Positions 1-8,518 of a DNA stretch of 64,000 nt are shown here, piece by piece. The first letter of the stretch is position 1, and the number at the start of each line of letters is the position of its first letter. Under the pieces are notes generated by a model. The model was not told where the DNA came from, did no database searches, and was given only the letters and a program-made list of their open reading frames with translations. Both the position numbers and the translations under genes were made by a program. The stretch comes from Mycolicibacterium peregrinum (lineage in GTDB: Bacteria; Actinomycetota; Actinomycetes; Mycobacteriales; Mycobacteriaceae): contig NZ_LQPP01000038.1 of NCBI RefSeq assembly GCF_002102345.1, positions 1 through 64,000 on the forward strand, given 5' to 3'.

Positions 1-77
1 TGTGGACCAAGACCGCCGACCAAATCCTGGCCAGCATCGCCAACTACTGCCTACGAATTAACGACTCAGGACACTAG
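1..77 (+). mobile_element. 3' end of an IS630-family transposase gene (partial)
   Basis: An open frame entering the window reads WTKTADQILASIANYC and ends NDSGH followed by TAG at 75-77. The WTKTA..IL..IA..C pattern and the SGH ending are what I know from the C-terminus of IS630-family transposases. The stop codon lies inside the tetranucleotide CTAG (74-77). In some IS630 elements (the IS870 type) the stop codon is supplied by a CTAG/TA target on insertion, so the right end of the element is probably at about 74-76. The sensor kinase starts on the very next base. The rest of the element lies outside the window. Confidence 0.65.
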
Positions 78-1424
78 GTGCGGATCTTCGGTTTCATCCG
101 TTCCGCGTCGCTGCGCACCAGGGTCGCGGTGGCCTCGGCGTTGGCAGCCGCGGCGGTGGTCGCGGTGTTCACCATCCTGACCTCGGTGGTGTTGGCCAAC
201 AACGACTCTGCGCAGTTGGACCGAAGGCTCGATTCGATCGTCGACGCCAGCATCAACCCCGAGCACCTCCAGGATCCGACGCGTGGCGTGCTGACCACCG
301 GCCGATCGCGTTCAACAGGGCAGGTCGTGTTCCAGCGGGGCTTCCAGTTGCCTGAGCTGCCGCCGGGAACCGAGACCGTAGAGGTCAACGGCGTCGATTA
401 CCGGGTGCGCACCGTCCACGTGGACCAGCACGGCGGAGTGCTGATGTCCATCGGCATCCGTGCCGACAGTATCTTGTTGAGCCCCAACAGGATTCCGCTG
501 TACAGTGCGTTCGGTGTGGCCACGGTCCTGGTGGCCGGTGGGTTGGGCTGGCTGTTGGCGGGTCCGGCCATCCGACCGCTGCGCAAGCTCACCGAGCACA
601 CCTCGAAACTGGACAGCGGCACCGACAAGATGCCGAAGGTGCGCGGCGTGCGGGAGGCCGAGGACCTGTCGGAGGCCATGGCGGGGATGCTCACCCGGCT
701 GGCCGCCGCGCAGCGCGCCACCACCAATTCCCTTCAGGCGGCACAGGATTTCGCCGCCAACGCCGCACACGAGCTGCGCACCCCCCTGACCGCGATGCGC
801 GCGGACCTCGACACGCTGCGAATCCACAACCTGCCAGAGTCCGAACGTGACGAGGTGGTCGCCGATCTTTCCAGGGCACAACGCCGGGTCGAGGCGATCA
901 TCACCGCGCTGGGTCAGCTCGCCTCGGGCCAACTGGCCCAGGCCGAGGACCGCGAACTGATCGACATCGCCGATCTGCTCGACCGGGTGGTCAGAGAGAA
1001 CGCCCGGGGCAGCGAACATGTCCGGATCGACGTCCACGTCGCCGACGACATCGGCCTGGTGATGGGCTGGCCTGGCGGGCTGCGCATCGCGGTGGACAAC
1101 CTGGTGCGCAATGCGGTTGTCCACGGTGAGGCCACCCGGATCGTGCTGACCGCGCACCGCGACAGCGAGTTCCTGGTCATCACCGTCGACGACAACGGGC
1201 GCGGACTACCGGTCGAGGAGCATCAGACCGTGCTGGGCCGGTTCCGCCGGGGCAGCACCGCGATGGCAGGCGGCTCCGGTCTGGGCCTGGCGCTGGTGGC
1301 GCAGCAGGCGCAGCTGCACGGCGGCGAGATCACGTTGTCCGACGGGCCTCTCGGTGGCCTGCGGGCCAGGTTGACCGTGGCCATGTCGGGCTCACCGGCA
1401 GGGGATGCGCCTCAGGCGGATTGA
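78..1424 (+). CDS. Sensor histidine kinase, PrrB-like
   Basis: This 448-residue membrane kinase autophosphorylates on histidine and would pass phosphate to a response regulator. Residues 16-41 and about 141-162 are membrane segments flanking a periplasmic sensor region. A HAMP-like linker follows, then the HisKA box HELRTPLTAM with His231, and an ATPase domain with DDNGRGLP and GSGLGLAL. Length and sequence resemble M. tuberculosis PrrB (SLRTRV near the N-terminus, VAQQAQLHGG near the end), but this looks like a paralogue. The GTG start directly follows the transposase stop codon, so the native upstream region, and perhaps the first codons and the partner regulator, lie beyond the IS. Transcription may come from the IS. 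Confidence 0.88.
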   Translation: MRIFGFIRSASLRTRVAVASALAAAAVVAVFTILTSVVLANNDSAQLDRRLDSIVDASINPEHLQDPTRGVLTTGRSRSTGQVVFQRGFQLPELPPGTETVEVNGVDYRVRTVHVDQHGGVLMSIGIRADSILLSPNRIPLYSAFGVATVLVAGGLGWLLAGPAIRPLRKLTEHTSKLDSGTDKMPKVRGVREAEDLSEAMAGMLTRLAAAQRATTNSLQAAQDFAANAAHELRTPLTAMRADLDTLRIHNLPESERDEVVADLSRAQRRVEAIITALGQLASGQLAQAEDRELIDIADLLDRVVRENARGSEHVRIDVHVADDIGLVMGWPGGLRIAVDNLVRNAVVHGEATRIVLTAHRDSEFLVITVDDNGRGLPVEEHQTVLGRFRRGSTAMAGGSGLGLALVAQQAQLHGGEITLSDGPLGGLRARLTVAMSGSPAGDAPQAD

Positions 1425-1777
1425 CGGCGCCGCAGCCCGGCGAGCACCGCGCGCCAGCCCAGCAGGAGCAGCGCGGTCGTCAGGGAGGCGACGATGATGA
1501 AGCTGACGGCCACGCCGGCGGATGTCAGCTTGCGCAGCACCATGCCGACCACCACCGTGCTGATCCACACCACGATCCCGGTGGGCGCCAGCGACGTCGG
1601 CCGCTGCCAGCCGCGGGACAGCAACCAACCCACCACGGTGCCGGTCAGAAATGGCCACGCGGTCTCGGCCACGCCGGCAACCGTGAGGCCCTCGGCGTGG
1701 CTGCGCCGGCCGATGGTGCAGAACACCACCACGCAGATCAGGTCCACCAGGAAGGCCGTGCCGCTAGCTCGTCGCAT
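1412..1777 (-). CDS. DUF3054 family membrane protein
   Basis: A 121-residue protein with four hydrophobic segments and the FLVDLICVVVFCTIGRRSH start typical of DUF3054 proteins; their function is unknown. The C-terminus is basic (LRRRQSA), consistent with a cytoplasmic tail. The start overlaps the end of the upstream M23-like lipoprotein gene by 14 bp, so translation is probably coupled. Its 3' end overlaps the convergent sensor kinase gene by 13 bp. Confidence 0.75.
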   Translation of the reverse strand: MRRASGTAFLVDLICVVVFCTIGRRSHAEGLTVAGVAETAWPFLTGTVVGWLLSRGWQRPTSLAPTGIVVWISTVVVGMVLRKLTSAGVAVSFIIVASLTTALLLLGWRAVLAGLRRRQSA

Positions 1778-2963
1778 AGGTCATCACATCCAGTACCAGT
1801 GGGCTGACGTCGGTTTGGTCGCGCTCGGCGAAGCCCGGTTGCCGTGCGGCCGGCTTCCCGTCGAAGAGTGCGTCGGCGGCGCTCAGCGATGTGAGCCGGG
1901 AATCGAGCCGGAACGATTTGAAGGTAAATGGTAAGCCATTGGACGCCAACGGATCCGGCCCGTCCATCACATGGAAGTGCAGATGCGGTGCATCGGAGTT
2001 GCCGGAGTTGCCGAGGGCGCCGATGACCTGCCCGGTGCTGAGTTTGTCGCCGGGCTTGACCTTGAGGCTGTTCGGCTGCAGATGCGCGTAGAAGGCGTAG
2101 TTGCCGTCGCCGATGTCCTGCACGATGTGGTTGCCGCCGTACTGCTGCAGGGTCAGGCCGTTCGGCGTGACGCCGGGAACCTGCTCGTTGAGTCCGTCGA
2201 GCACCGCCACCACCGGCCCGTCGGCGACCGCGTGGATCTCCGAGCCGAAATACGGGTAGCTCGCCACCTTCGCCCGGTCCCCGGCGAAGATCCGGCCGTC
2301 GGCGCCGAGTTGCACGTAGTCGATCGCGAACCGCTCTGCCGCCCAGACTTTTCCGTTGATCGGATTCAGCGCCATGCGGTGCGGGGTCATATCACAGCAA
2401 CTGTTGGCGTCGACCCAGTTGTCGCCGGTCAGCGGCGGGGAGATGGACACCGGCTTGCGGGTCTGCACCGACACGGGCGCCACGGATTCGGTCAGGGTGG
2501 GCGGGACAAGTGGCGGCATCGGCTTGGCCACGGTGATACCGAGTTCGTGGGTGAGCTCGGTGGGCACCTGCGTCGGATCGTCGGCGATCACGTCCAGCCA
2601 CACGTAGGCACTCTGCCCGGGGCCGAGCACATTGGTTCCGACAGCGGAGTTACCAATCGCCCTGGTCCAGTACTTGAGGCTGTCCCCGGACAAAGTGAGC
2701 AGCTTGCGGTCGCCGGTCGCGGTGCTCAGTGAGTTGAGGGTGACGACGCCCGGCGAGGTGTTGGTCAGCATCAACTCGTACGCCAGGTGGGTGCGGCCAT
2801 CGGTGGCCGCCACCGGGACCGGTTCGGCGAGAACCGATCCCACCACCGGTGTGACCACCGGCGGCGGAGTGGTGGTCGTGGGCGACTCCGACTGAGGGGT
2901 CTCCGCCGACGAGCACCCCGCGAGGGTCAGCACGAGCACCGCGATCGGATACCGGATTCGCAT
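1764..2963 (-). CDS. Secreted lipoprotein with M23 (LytM-like) peptidase domain
   Basis: This 399-residue protein has a short signal peptide with lipobox LAGCSS, so Cys20 or so should be lipidated. A Pro/Thr-rich linker and an all-beta domain (to about residue 170) precede a C-terminal M23/LytM fold with HLHFHV (the HxH zinc motif) and GNSGNSDAPHLH. The segment where active M23 enzymes have HxxxD reads RFAID, so the first histidine ligand is not obvious and catalysis is uncertain. It may act on peptidoglycan or regulate a hydrolase. The ATG at 2963 is chosen because AGGAG lies just upstream and the signal peptide begins there; the open frame continues further upstream without signal-peptide character. 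It lies 9 bp downstream of the UPF0104 gene. Confidence 0.82.
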   Translation of the reverse strand: MRIRYPIAVLVLTLAGCSSAETPQSESPTTTTPPPVVTPVVGSVLAEPVPVAATDGRTHLAYELMLTNTSPGVVTLNSLSTATGDRKLLTLSGDSLKYWTRAIGNSAVGTNVLGPGQSAYVWLDVIADDPTQVPTELTHELGITVAKPMPPLVPPTLTESVAPVSVQTRKPVSISPPLTGDNWVDANSCCDMTPHRMALNPINGKVWAAERFAIDYVQLGADGRIFAGDRAKVASYPYFGSEIHAVADGPVVAVLDGLNEQVPGVTPNGLTLQQYGGNHIVQDIGDGNYAFYAHLQPNSLKVKPGDKLSTGQVIGALGNSGNSDAPHLHFHVMDGPDPLASNGLPFTFKSFRLDSRLTSLSAADALFDGKPAARQPGFAERDQTDVSPLVLDVMTYATS

Positions 2964-2971
2964 GACGTCTC

Positions 2972-4132
2972 CTAGCGCTCGGATTCGGGTTTTGGGCAGT
3001 CGGGATCCTGTGGCTGGATTGCCGGCCCGCCGGCGTCTGGCTGGATTGCCGGCCCGCCGGCGTCTGGCTGGATTGCCGGTCCGCCGGCGTCCGGATCGAT
3101 GTCCTTCTCCGTGCGGAACATGAAGAAGAACACCACCCAGCCGATCGTGGAGATGAAGATCCAGCTGACCAGGCGGTAGATGAGCATCGCCGAGATGGCC
3201 GAGGCGAGCGTCATTCCGGAGGAGACCAGACCTGGCACCAGAACGGCCTCCACCACCAGCAGGCCGCCCGGCATCAACGGGATCGACCCGACGGCCCGGG
3301 CCGCCGCGTAGGCGACGGTGACCCCGGCGAGTGACGGGTGACCGCCTGCGGCGTAGCACGCGAAAGCCAGGCAGGCCACGTCGGCGACCCAGTTGAACAT
3401 CGACCAACTGAACGCCACCGCGAGATCCCGCCGGCCCAGGCTGACCGACTCGAGTTGCTGCAGAATTTCGCGCCACTTGGCCAGCCCGGTGTTGGCCGGC
3501 TTGCCACGCAACGAGTTCACCCACGTCAACACCTTGGCGCCGATGCCGTCGATCAGTTCCGGTCTGGTCGTCACCGCCTGGGCCAGAAGGATGATCGCCA
3601 GAAACGCGCCGAGCGAAAAGATCAGTGACAGTGGGTTTTTGCTGGCACCGAGCATGAGCGCCCCGCCGAGGCCCAGCAGTGCCAGGCCGACGATCTGCAG
3701 CACCCCCGACATCACCAGCTGCCACGAGGCCACCAGCGGTGAGGCACCCCAGATGCGTTGCTGGCGATAGACGAACGTTGCGGAGAGCACGGGGCCGCCG
3801 GGCATCGTGGTGGACAGCGCATTACCGGCGTAGAACGCGGCCTCCGAACGCCATTGTCTGACGGGCACCCCGGCTGAGCGCAGCAACGTCCGCTGGATCT
3901 GGGCGAAGCTGTGCATCGAGGCCATCGCCGCGGCCACGGCCGCCAGCACCCACCAGCCGTTCGCGGTGAGCAGGCTGCGCCAGGCCTTCGCCAGTTGGTC
4001 CCAGACCAGGGTCACTTCGACGGCCAGCACCGTCACCGCGAGTGCGATGACCACCCAGCGCACCCACCAGTACTTGCCGCGCGTGGAGCCGGCCCGGTCC
4101 CGGGCTGTGTCGGCCGGCGCGTCCTGTGACAC
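2972..4132 (-). CDS. UPF0104 / LPG-synthase-type integral membrane protein (Rv0204c-like)
   Basis: A 386-residue protein with about eight membrane segments and motifs of the lysylphosphatidylglycerol-synthase transmembrane family, such as RAVGSIPLMPGGLLVVEA and a GNALSTTMPGGP segment. It lacks the cytosolic aminoacyltransferase domain of MprF, so it is likely a flippase-like or lipid-handling protein of unknown substrate. The soluble C-terminal tail carries three exact 9-residue repeats (DAGGPAIQP). Its position two genes from mmpL3 matches Rv0204c in M. tuberculosis. It heads a minus-strand operon with the lipoprotein and DUF3054 genes. Confidence 0.8.
   Translation of the reverse strand: MSQDAPADTARDRAGSTRGKYWWVRWVVIALAVTVLAVEVTLVWDQLAKAWRSLLTANGWWVLAAVAAAMASMHSFAQIQRTLLRSAGVPVRQWRSEAAFYAGNALSTTMPGGPVLSATFVYRQQRIWGASPLVASWQLVMSGVLQIVGLALLGLGGALMLGASKNPLSLIFSLGAFLAIILLAQAVTTRPELIDGIGAKVLTWVNSLRGKPANTGLAKWREILQQLESVSLGRRDLAVAFSWSMFNWVADVACLAFACYAAGGHPSLAGVTVAYAAARAVGSIPLMPGGLLVVEAVLVPGLVSSGMTLASAISAMLIYRLVSWIFISTIGWVVFFFMFRTEKDIDPDAGGPAIQPDAGGPAIQPDAGGPAIQPQDPDCPKPESER
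3012..3092. repeat. Three 27-bp in-frame tandem repeats
   Basis: Three consecutive 27-bp units (3012-3038, 3039-3065, 3066-3092) begin GGCTGGATTGCCGG. They differ at only two positions, both in the third unit. They encode the triple DAGGPAIQP at the C-terminus of the UPF0104 protein. The near-identity suggests recent slippage expansion. Confidence 0.95.
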
Positions 4133-4204
4133 GCCCTACAGGGTAACCGCGCTGGTAGCGACGACCTCACCGGTTACGGCGGCGCGCCGCATTACGCTAC
4201 CGAC

Positions 4205-5341
4205 ATGGCACTGGACCCTGTTGCTGATGAGGCCGTTACGCCGTTCGTCCGGAAGGTCGCGGCGTGGTCATGGCGTCTGCTGGTCATCCTGGGGGCCGTC
4301 GTGGCGCTCCTATGGCTGATCAAACACCTTGAGGTGATCGTGGTGCCGGTGGCACTGGCCACCATGGTCGCGGCGTTGCTGCTGCCCGCCGTCGACTTCA
4401 TGGACCGCCGGGGAGCCCCGCGCGGTGCCGCCGTCGCCCTGGTGTTGCTCGCGAGTTTCGCGGTGGTGGGCGGCATCCTGAGCTTCGTCATCTCCCAATT
4501 CATCGAGGGCGCACCGCAACTCGTCGAACAGGTGACCCGAAGCATCGACGGCCTGCGCAACTGGCTGATCAGCGGTCCGCTGCAGCTGAGCAAGGAGCAG
4601 ATCGACCAGGCCGGCAACACTGCGATCGAGGCGCTGCAACGCAACCAGGAGAAGCTCACCACCGGGGCGTTGTCCACCGCGGGCACTCTCACCGAGCTGC
4701 TCACCGGCGCGCTGTTGGTGTTGTTCACGCTGATTTTCCTGCTGCAGGGCGGGCGCAGCATCTTCGCGTTCGTCACCAAGGTGTTCCCGGCCCATGTGCG
4801 TGATCGGGTCCAGGACGCCGGGCGGGCCGGTTTCCACTCGCTGGGCGGCTACATGCGAGCCACGTTCCTGGTGGCCCTGGTCGATGCGGTCGGCATCGGC
4901 ACCGGCCTGGCGATCATGGGTATCCCACTGGCGCTGCCACTGGCCTCGCTGGTTTTCATGGGCGCGTTCATCCCGCTGGTCGGTGCGGTGGTCGCCGGAT
5001 TCCTGGCGGTGGTGGTGGCACTGCTGGCCAAGGGGTTTGTCTACGCCCTGATCACGCTCGGACTGATCATCGCGGTGCAGCAGCTCGAAGGCCATGTGCT
5101 GCAACCGCTGGTGATGGGCCGTGCGGTCTCGATTCACCCGCTGGCGGTGGTGTTGGCCATCGCGGGCGGCGGTGTCCTGGCCGGCATTGTCGGTGCCCTG
5201 CTCGCGGTGCCCACCGTGGCGTTCATCAACAGTGCGACGCGGGTGCTGGTGGCCGAGGACCCGGACGCCGAGGAAGCCAGACAACAGGAAGCCGAAGGGA
5301 CGGTGGTGGCGGTGCCGCCGCCGGACGAGCCGAACGATTAG
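4205..5341 (+). CDS. AI-2E family transporter (Rv0205-like)
   Basis: A 378-residue permease-like protein of the AI-2E family. There are two closely spaced N-terminal membrane hairpins, a central soluble region (about residues 95-150, with the EGAPQLVEQ and QAGNTAIEALQRNQ helices), then about five more membrane segments ending with VPTVAFIN. The family includes the quorum-signal exporter TqsA and several sodium-dependent exporters; the substrate here is unknown. The C-terminal tail is acidic and proline-rich. It diverges from the UPF0104 gene with a 72-bp gap and converges on mmpL3 across a strong hairpin. Synteny agrees with Rv0205. Confidence 0.85.
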   Translation: MALDPVADEAVTPFVRKVAAWSWRLLVILGAVVALLWLIKHLEVIVVPVALATMVAALLLPAVDFMDRRGAPRGAAVALVLLASFAVVGGILSFVISQFIEGAPQLVEQVTRSIDGLRNWLISGPLQLSKEQIDQAGNTAIEALQRNQEKLTTGALSTAGTLTELLTGALLVLFTLIFLLQGGRSIFAFVTKVFPAHVRDRVQDAGRAGFHSLGGYMRATFLVALVDAVGIGTGLAIMGIPLALPLASLVFMGAFIPLVGAVVAGFLAVVVALLAKGFVYALITLGLIIAVQQLEGHVLQPLVMGRAVSIHPLAVVLAIAGGGVLAGIVGALLAVPTVAFINSATRVLVAEDPDAEEARQQEAEGTVVAVPPPDEPND

Positions 5342-5345
5342 TGCC

Positions 5346-5400
5346 GAACGTCGGCCTGTGGTCGAGATTCGGGTGAATCTACGACCACAGGCCGACGTTC
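5346..5400. terminator. Bidirectional hairpin between the AI-2E gene and mmpL3
   Basis: A perfect 19-bp inverted repeat (5346-5364 with 5382-5400) continues inward as a second 6-bp stem (AGATTC/GAATCT) with a single bulged A at 5381 and a GGGT loop. It lies just after both convergent stop codons, so it can end transcription from either side. There is no run of U, as is common for mycobacterial terminators. Confidence 0.8.
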
Positions 5401-5413
5401 GATCAGCGAGCTC

Positions 5414-8400
5414 TTACAGGCGGCCTTCACGGCGCAGCAGATCCTGCGCACTCATCCCGCCGCCGCGACGCGGAGGTTCGTCGTCGCGTGGGTTGAACTT
5501 CTGGGTCGACGGATCCTGATCACGTTGGCGCGGCGCCGGATTCGGGCCGGGGCCCGGTCCGGGACGCTGCGCGTTGAATGCCGTCGTCGGCGCTGCCTCA
5601 CCACCGGCAGGCGGACGCTGCTGCTGTTGCGGCATTGCGCGGGTGGCATCAGCCGACGGTCGCGGTGCCGGTCCTGGCGCCGGTGGCGGGGGAGGCGGCG
5701 GCGGGGTGCCGTTGGACGGACCACCCTTGGCCGGGCCGCCCCGCAATGCACCCAGCCACGACTCGATCTCGCGATCTTCGCGCGGCGGGGGTCCCGCCGG
5801 GCCTGCGGGAGGCCTTCCGGCCGGAGGCTGCGGGGTGCGCTCTGTGTTGGCGTTGGTGTTGCCGGTCGCGGTGTTGACCGTGTTGACGGCCGTGTTCACC
5901 GCGTTGCGCACGGCGTTGCGGGCCATGGCGAACCTGGTGGTGGACGGCTCCTGGTTGGGCTGCGGTGGTTGCTGCTCGGGCTGCCGCTGCGGCGGGCTGA
6001 TCCGGGCGGTGCCCGCTGCCGAGGGGGCGTTGGTCCGTGGCATCAGCGGGCGCATGGGTTCGGCCGCCGGATGGGTCGGATCGTGGGGCCGCGGCGGTAC
6101 CGGCGGGGCACCGACTCCGGCCAGTGCCCGGGGGTCCTCGCCGGAGTCCTGCGCCATCGGGCGCTTGCGCTCGTCGGGCAGTTCGGTCTCACCGAGGCCG
6201 AGCTTCTCCTGGACGCGCTTCATCCAGGCCGGTGCCCACCAGCAATCGTCGCCGAGCAGCTTCATGATCGCCGGCACCAGGAACATACGGATGACCGTGG
6301 CGTCCAACAGAAGTGCGATGAGCAGACCGAACGCCAGGTACTTCATCATCACCAGGTCGGAGAAGGCGAACGCGCCGGCCACCACCGCCAGCACCAGGGC
6401 GGCACCGGTGATGAGGCGACCAGTGGTCGCGGTACCGATGCGGATGGCCTCGGCGGTGGACATGCCGCGTTCTCGGGCCTCCACCATGCGGGAGACCAGG
6501 AACACCTCGTAGTCGGTGGACAGACCCCAGATCACCGCGATGATCAGACCGATCATCGGTGCCATCAGTGGCTGTGGCGTGTAGTTCAATATCCCGGACC
6601 CGTGGCCGTCGACGAACATCCAGGTCAGGATGCCCATCGTCGAACCGAGCGTCAGGGCACTCATCAACGCGGCCTTGACCGGTAGCACGATCGATCCGAA
6701 TGCCAGGAACATCAGCACCGTGGTGGTGATGACCAGGATCGTCACCATCAGCGGCAGTCTGGAGAACAGACTGTGGATCGAGTCCTGTTCCAGGGCCGGG
6801 GTGCCACCGACGAACACGTCGATGCCGTGTGGCGGCTGGAGGGCCCGCAGGTCCGAAATGTTCGTCGCCGCGTCGCCGCGGTTGACCAGGCCGTTCTGGA
6901 TCACCCGGACCGACTTGTCCTTCGAACCGCTGTCGGTGGCCGCGCGTTCCTTCCACATGGCGTCCGGATTGTTGTCCGGATCGGTGAAGCCCGAGACGGT
7001 CATCGCCTTGGCGCGCATGTCGGCGATCTGAGCGTCGGTGATCGGCTCACCGTCCTGGCGCTGCATCACCAGGGTGATCTGTTCGGTGCGGAACCCGGGG
7101 AAGAGCTTGTCGAACTGCTCCTGCGACTGGCGCACCGCGTTGTCCGGCGGCAGGTACTTCTCGCTGATACCCGCGAGCGTGAGCGAGCCGATCGGGAGGA
7201 CCAGCAGGGTCATCACGACCAGGATCGGGGTCGCGAAGGCGATGGGCCGTTTCATCACGATGTTGACCAGCCGGCCCCAGAACCCCTGCTCGACTTCTTC
7301 GCGGGTCTTGGTCTTCTGGGTCTTCTCGGCGAACCAGTCGATGATCCGGCGGGAGAACGGCCAGTTGGCCAGGAACGGGATCTTCAGCAGCGTGGTCACG
7401 CCGAGGGCGTCGACGCGGGGGCCGAGGATGGCCAGGACGGCCGGCAGCACGGTGATCGACAGGAATGCCGCCAACATGACCGAGGCGATGATCGCGTACG
7501 TGATCGACTTGAGGAATCCGAGCGGGATCAGCAGCAGTGGCAGCGAGGACGCCACGATGATCACCGCGGAGAAGGCCACGGTCCGGCCGGAGGTCATCAC
7601 CGATCTTCGTACTGCGGCTTCGGTGTCATAACCCTCGGCGAGTTCCTCTCGGAACCGGCTCACGATGAACAGGCCGTAGTCGATGGCGATACCGAAGCCC
7701 ATCATCGTCACGACGGGCTGGGCGAAGAAGTGCACCGGTCCGAATTCGGCGGTGAACCGCAGAATGCCGAGCGCACCGCCGATGGTGAGGCCACCGATGA
7801 TCGCGGGGAGGGCGGCGGCAACCGCACCGCCGAAGACGAAGAACAGCACGACTGCCACCAAGGGCACGATCGCGAGCTCGGCCCGTTTCTGGTCGGTGCC
7901 GATGGTGCCGGTCAGTTCGCTGGCCAGCGGGTTGAGGCCGGCGAGTTTGATGTCGCCGCCGTTGACCTGTTGCAGATCTGGCTCGACGGCCTGGTAGTTC
8001 TTCAGGATCGCGTCGTCGTCGTCGCCCTTGAGGGGAACGCTGATGAAGGTGTGACGTCCGTCCTCGGTCTTCATCGCGGCGAGCGAGGCGACATCAGGCG
8101 CCTTCAGCCAGCCGACCCAACCCTGGATCTGGTCCGGGTGGTCGGCGACGACTTTGTCGAGTTCCTCCGTGACCGTCTTCTGCCACGCTTTGTCGGTGAC
8201 CTTCTTGTCATCCGGCGGCGTCAGGATGGCGACAACGTGGCTGGTTCGGTCGCGGCCGTAGACCTCGTCGCCCAACAGCGACGCCTGGACCGACTGGCTG
8301 CCCTCGTCGTAGAAACCACTCTGGGTGACGTGCTCTCCGAGACTGGCGCCGTAGACGCCGCCACCTAGGCACAGCGCCACCATGACACCGATGACGATGT

Positions 8401-8440
8401 ACCTGAACTGGTACACCGTTCGACCCCACCAGGCGAACAC
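5414..8440 (-). CDS. mmpL3: MmpL3, trehalose monomycolate transporter
   Basis: A 1008-residue RND-superfamily transporter with two repeated halves. MmpL3 flips or exports trehalose monomycolate to the periplasm for mycolic-acid cell-wall assembly and is essential. The proton-relay Asp-Tyr pairs are visible as AIDYGLF (first half) and LSTDYEVF (second half). Two periplasmic porter domains lie between TM1-2 and TM7-8. The long C-terminal tail (from about residue 750) is rich in Pro, Gln and Arg and ends LLRREGRL. The start is GTG with AGGAG upstream. The neighbours (AI-2E permease, NYN protein, trmB) are those of mmpL3 in other mycobacteria. Confidence 0.97.
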   Translation of the reverse strand: MFAWWGRTVYQFRYIVIGVMVALCLGGGVYGASLGEHVTQSGFYDEGSQSVQASLLGDEVYGRDRTSHVVAILTPPDDKKVTDKAWQKTVTEELDKVVADHPDQIQGWVGWLKAPDVASLAAMKTEDGRHTFISVPLKGDDDDAILKNYQAVEPDLQQVNGGDIKLAGLNPLASELTGTIGTDQKRAELAIVPLVAVVLFFVFGGAVAAALPAIIGGLTIGGALGILRFTAEFGPVHFFAQPVVTMMGFGIAIDYGLFIVSRFREELAEGYDTEAAVRRSVMTSGRTVAFSAVIIVASSLPLLLIPLGFLKSITYAIIASVMLAAFLSITVLPAVLAILGPRVDALGVTTLLKIPFLANWPFSRRIIDWFAEKTQKTKTREEVEQGFWGRLVNIVMKRPIAFATPILVVMTLLVLPIGSLTLAGISEKYLPPDNAVRQSQEQFDKLFPGFRTEQITLVMQRQDGEPITDAQIADMRAKAMTVSGFTDPDNNPDAMWKERAATDSGSKDKSVRVIQNGLVNRGDAATNISDLRALQPPHGIDVFVGGTPALEQDSIHSLFSRLPLMVTILVITTTVLMFLAFGSIVLPVKAALMSALTLGSTMGILTWMFVDGHGSGILNYTPQPLMAPMIGLIIAVIWGLSTDYEVFLVSRMVEARERGMSTAEAIRIGTATTGRLITGAALVLAVVAGAFAFSDLVMMKYLAFGLLIALLLDATVIRMFLVPAIMKLLGDDCWWAPAWMKRVQEKLGLGETELPDERKRPMAQDSGEDPRALAGVGAPPVPPRPHDPTHPAAEPMRPLMPRTNAPSAAGTARISPPQRQPEQQPPQPNQEPSTTRFAMARNAVRNAVNTAVNTVNTATGNTNANTERTPQPPAGRPPAGPAGPPPREDREIESWLGALRGGPAKGGPSNGTPPPPPPPPAPGPAPRPSADATRAMPQQQQRPPAGGEAAPTTAFNAQRPGPGPGPNPAPRQRDQDPSTQKFNPRDDEPPRRGGGMSAQDLLRREGRL

Positions 8441-8518
8441 TTAGGCTCCTAACGCTTTAACATTTCGCTTCAAAACTTGTGGTGACCCGCGCATGGATTC
8501 GACGAAGGTCTTCAGTTG

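Noticed and set aside
3012..3092. Possible CRISPR-like repeats
   Set aside because: Direct 27-bp units without spacers, in frame inside a coding sequence.
2964..3725. Upstream extension of the M23-like lipoprotein frame
   Set aside because: It would bury the signal peptide and lipobox and overlap the UPF0104 gene; the ATG at 2963 has a good ribosome site.
6773..8368. A 531-codon open frame on the plus strand opposite mmpL3
   Set aside because: It is antisense to a certain gene, has His/Arg/Asp/Gly-rich composition typical of high-GC shadow frames and no domain.
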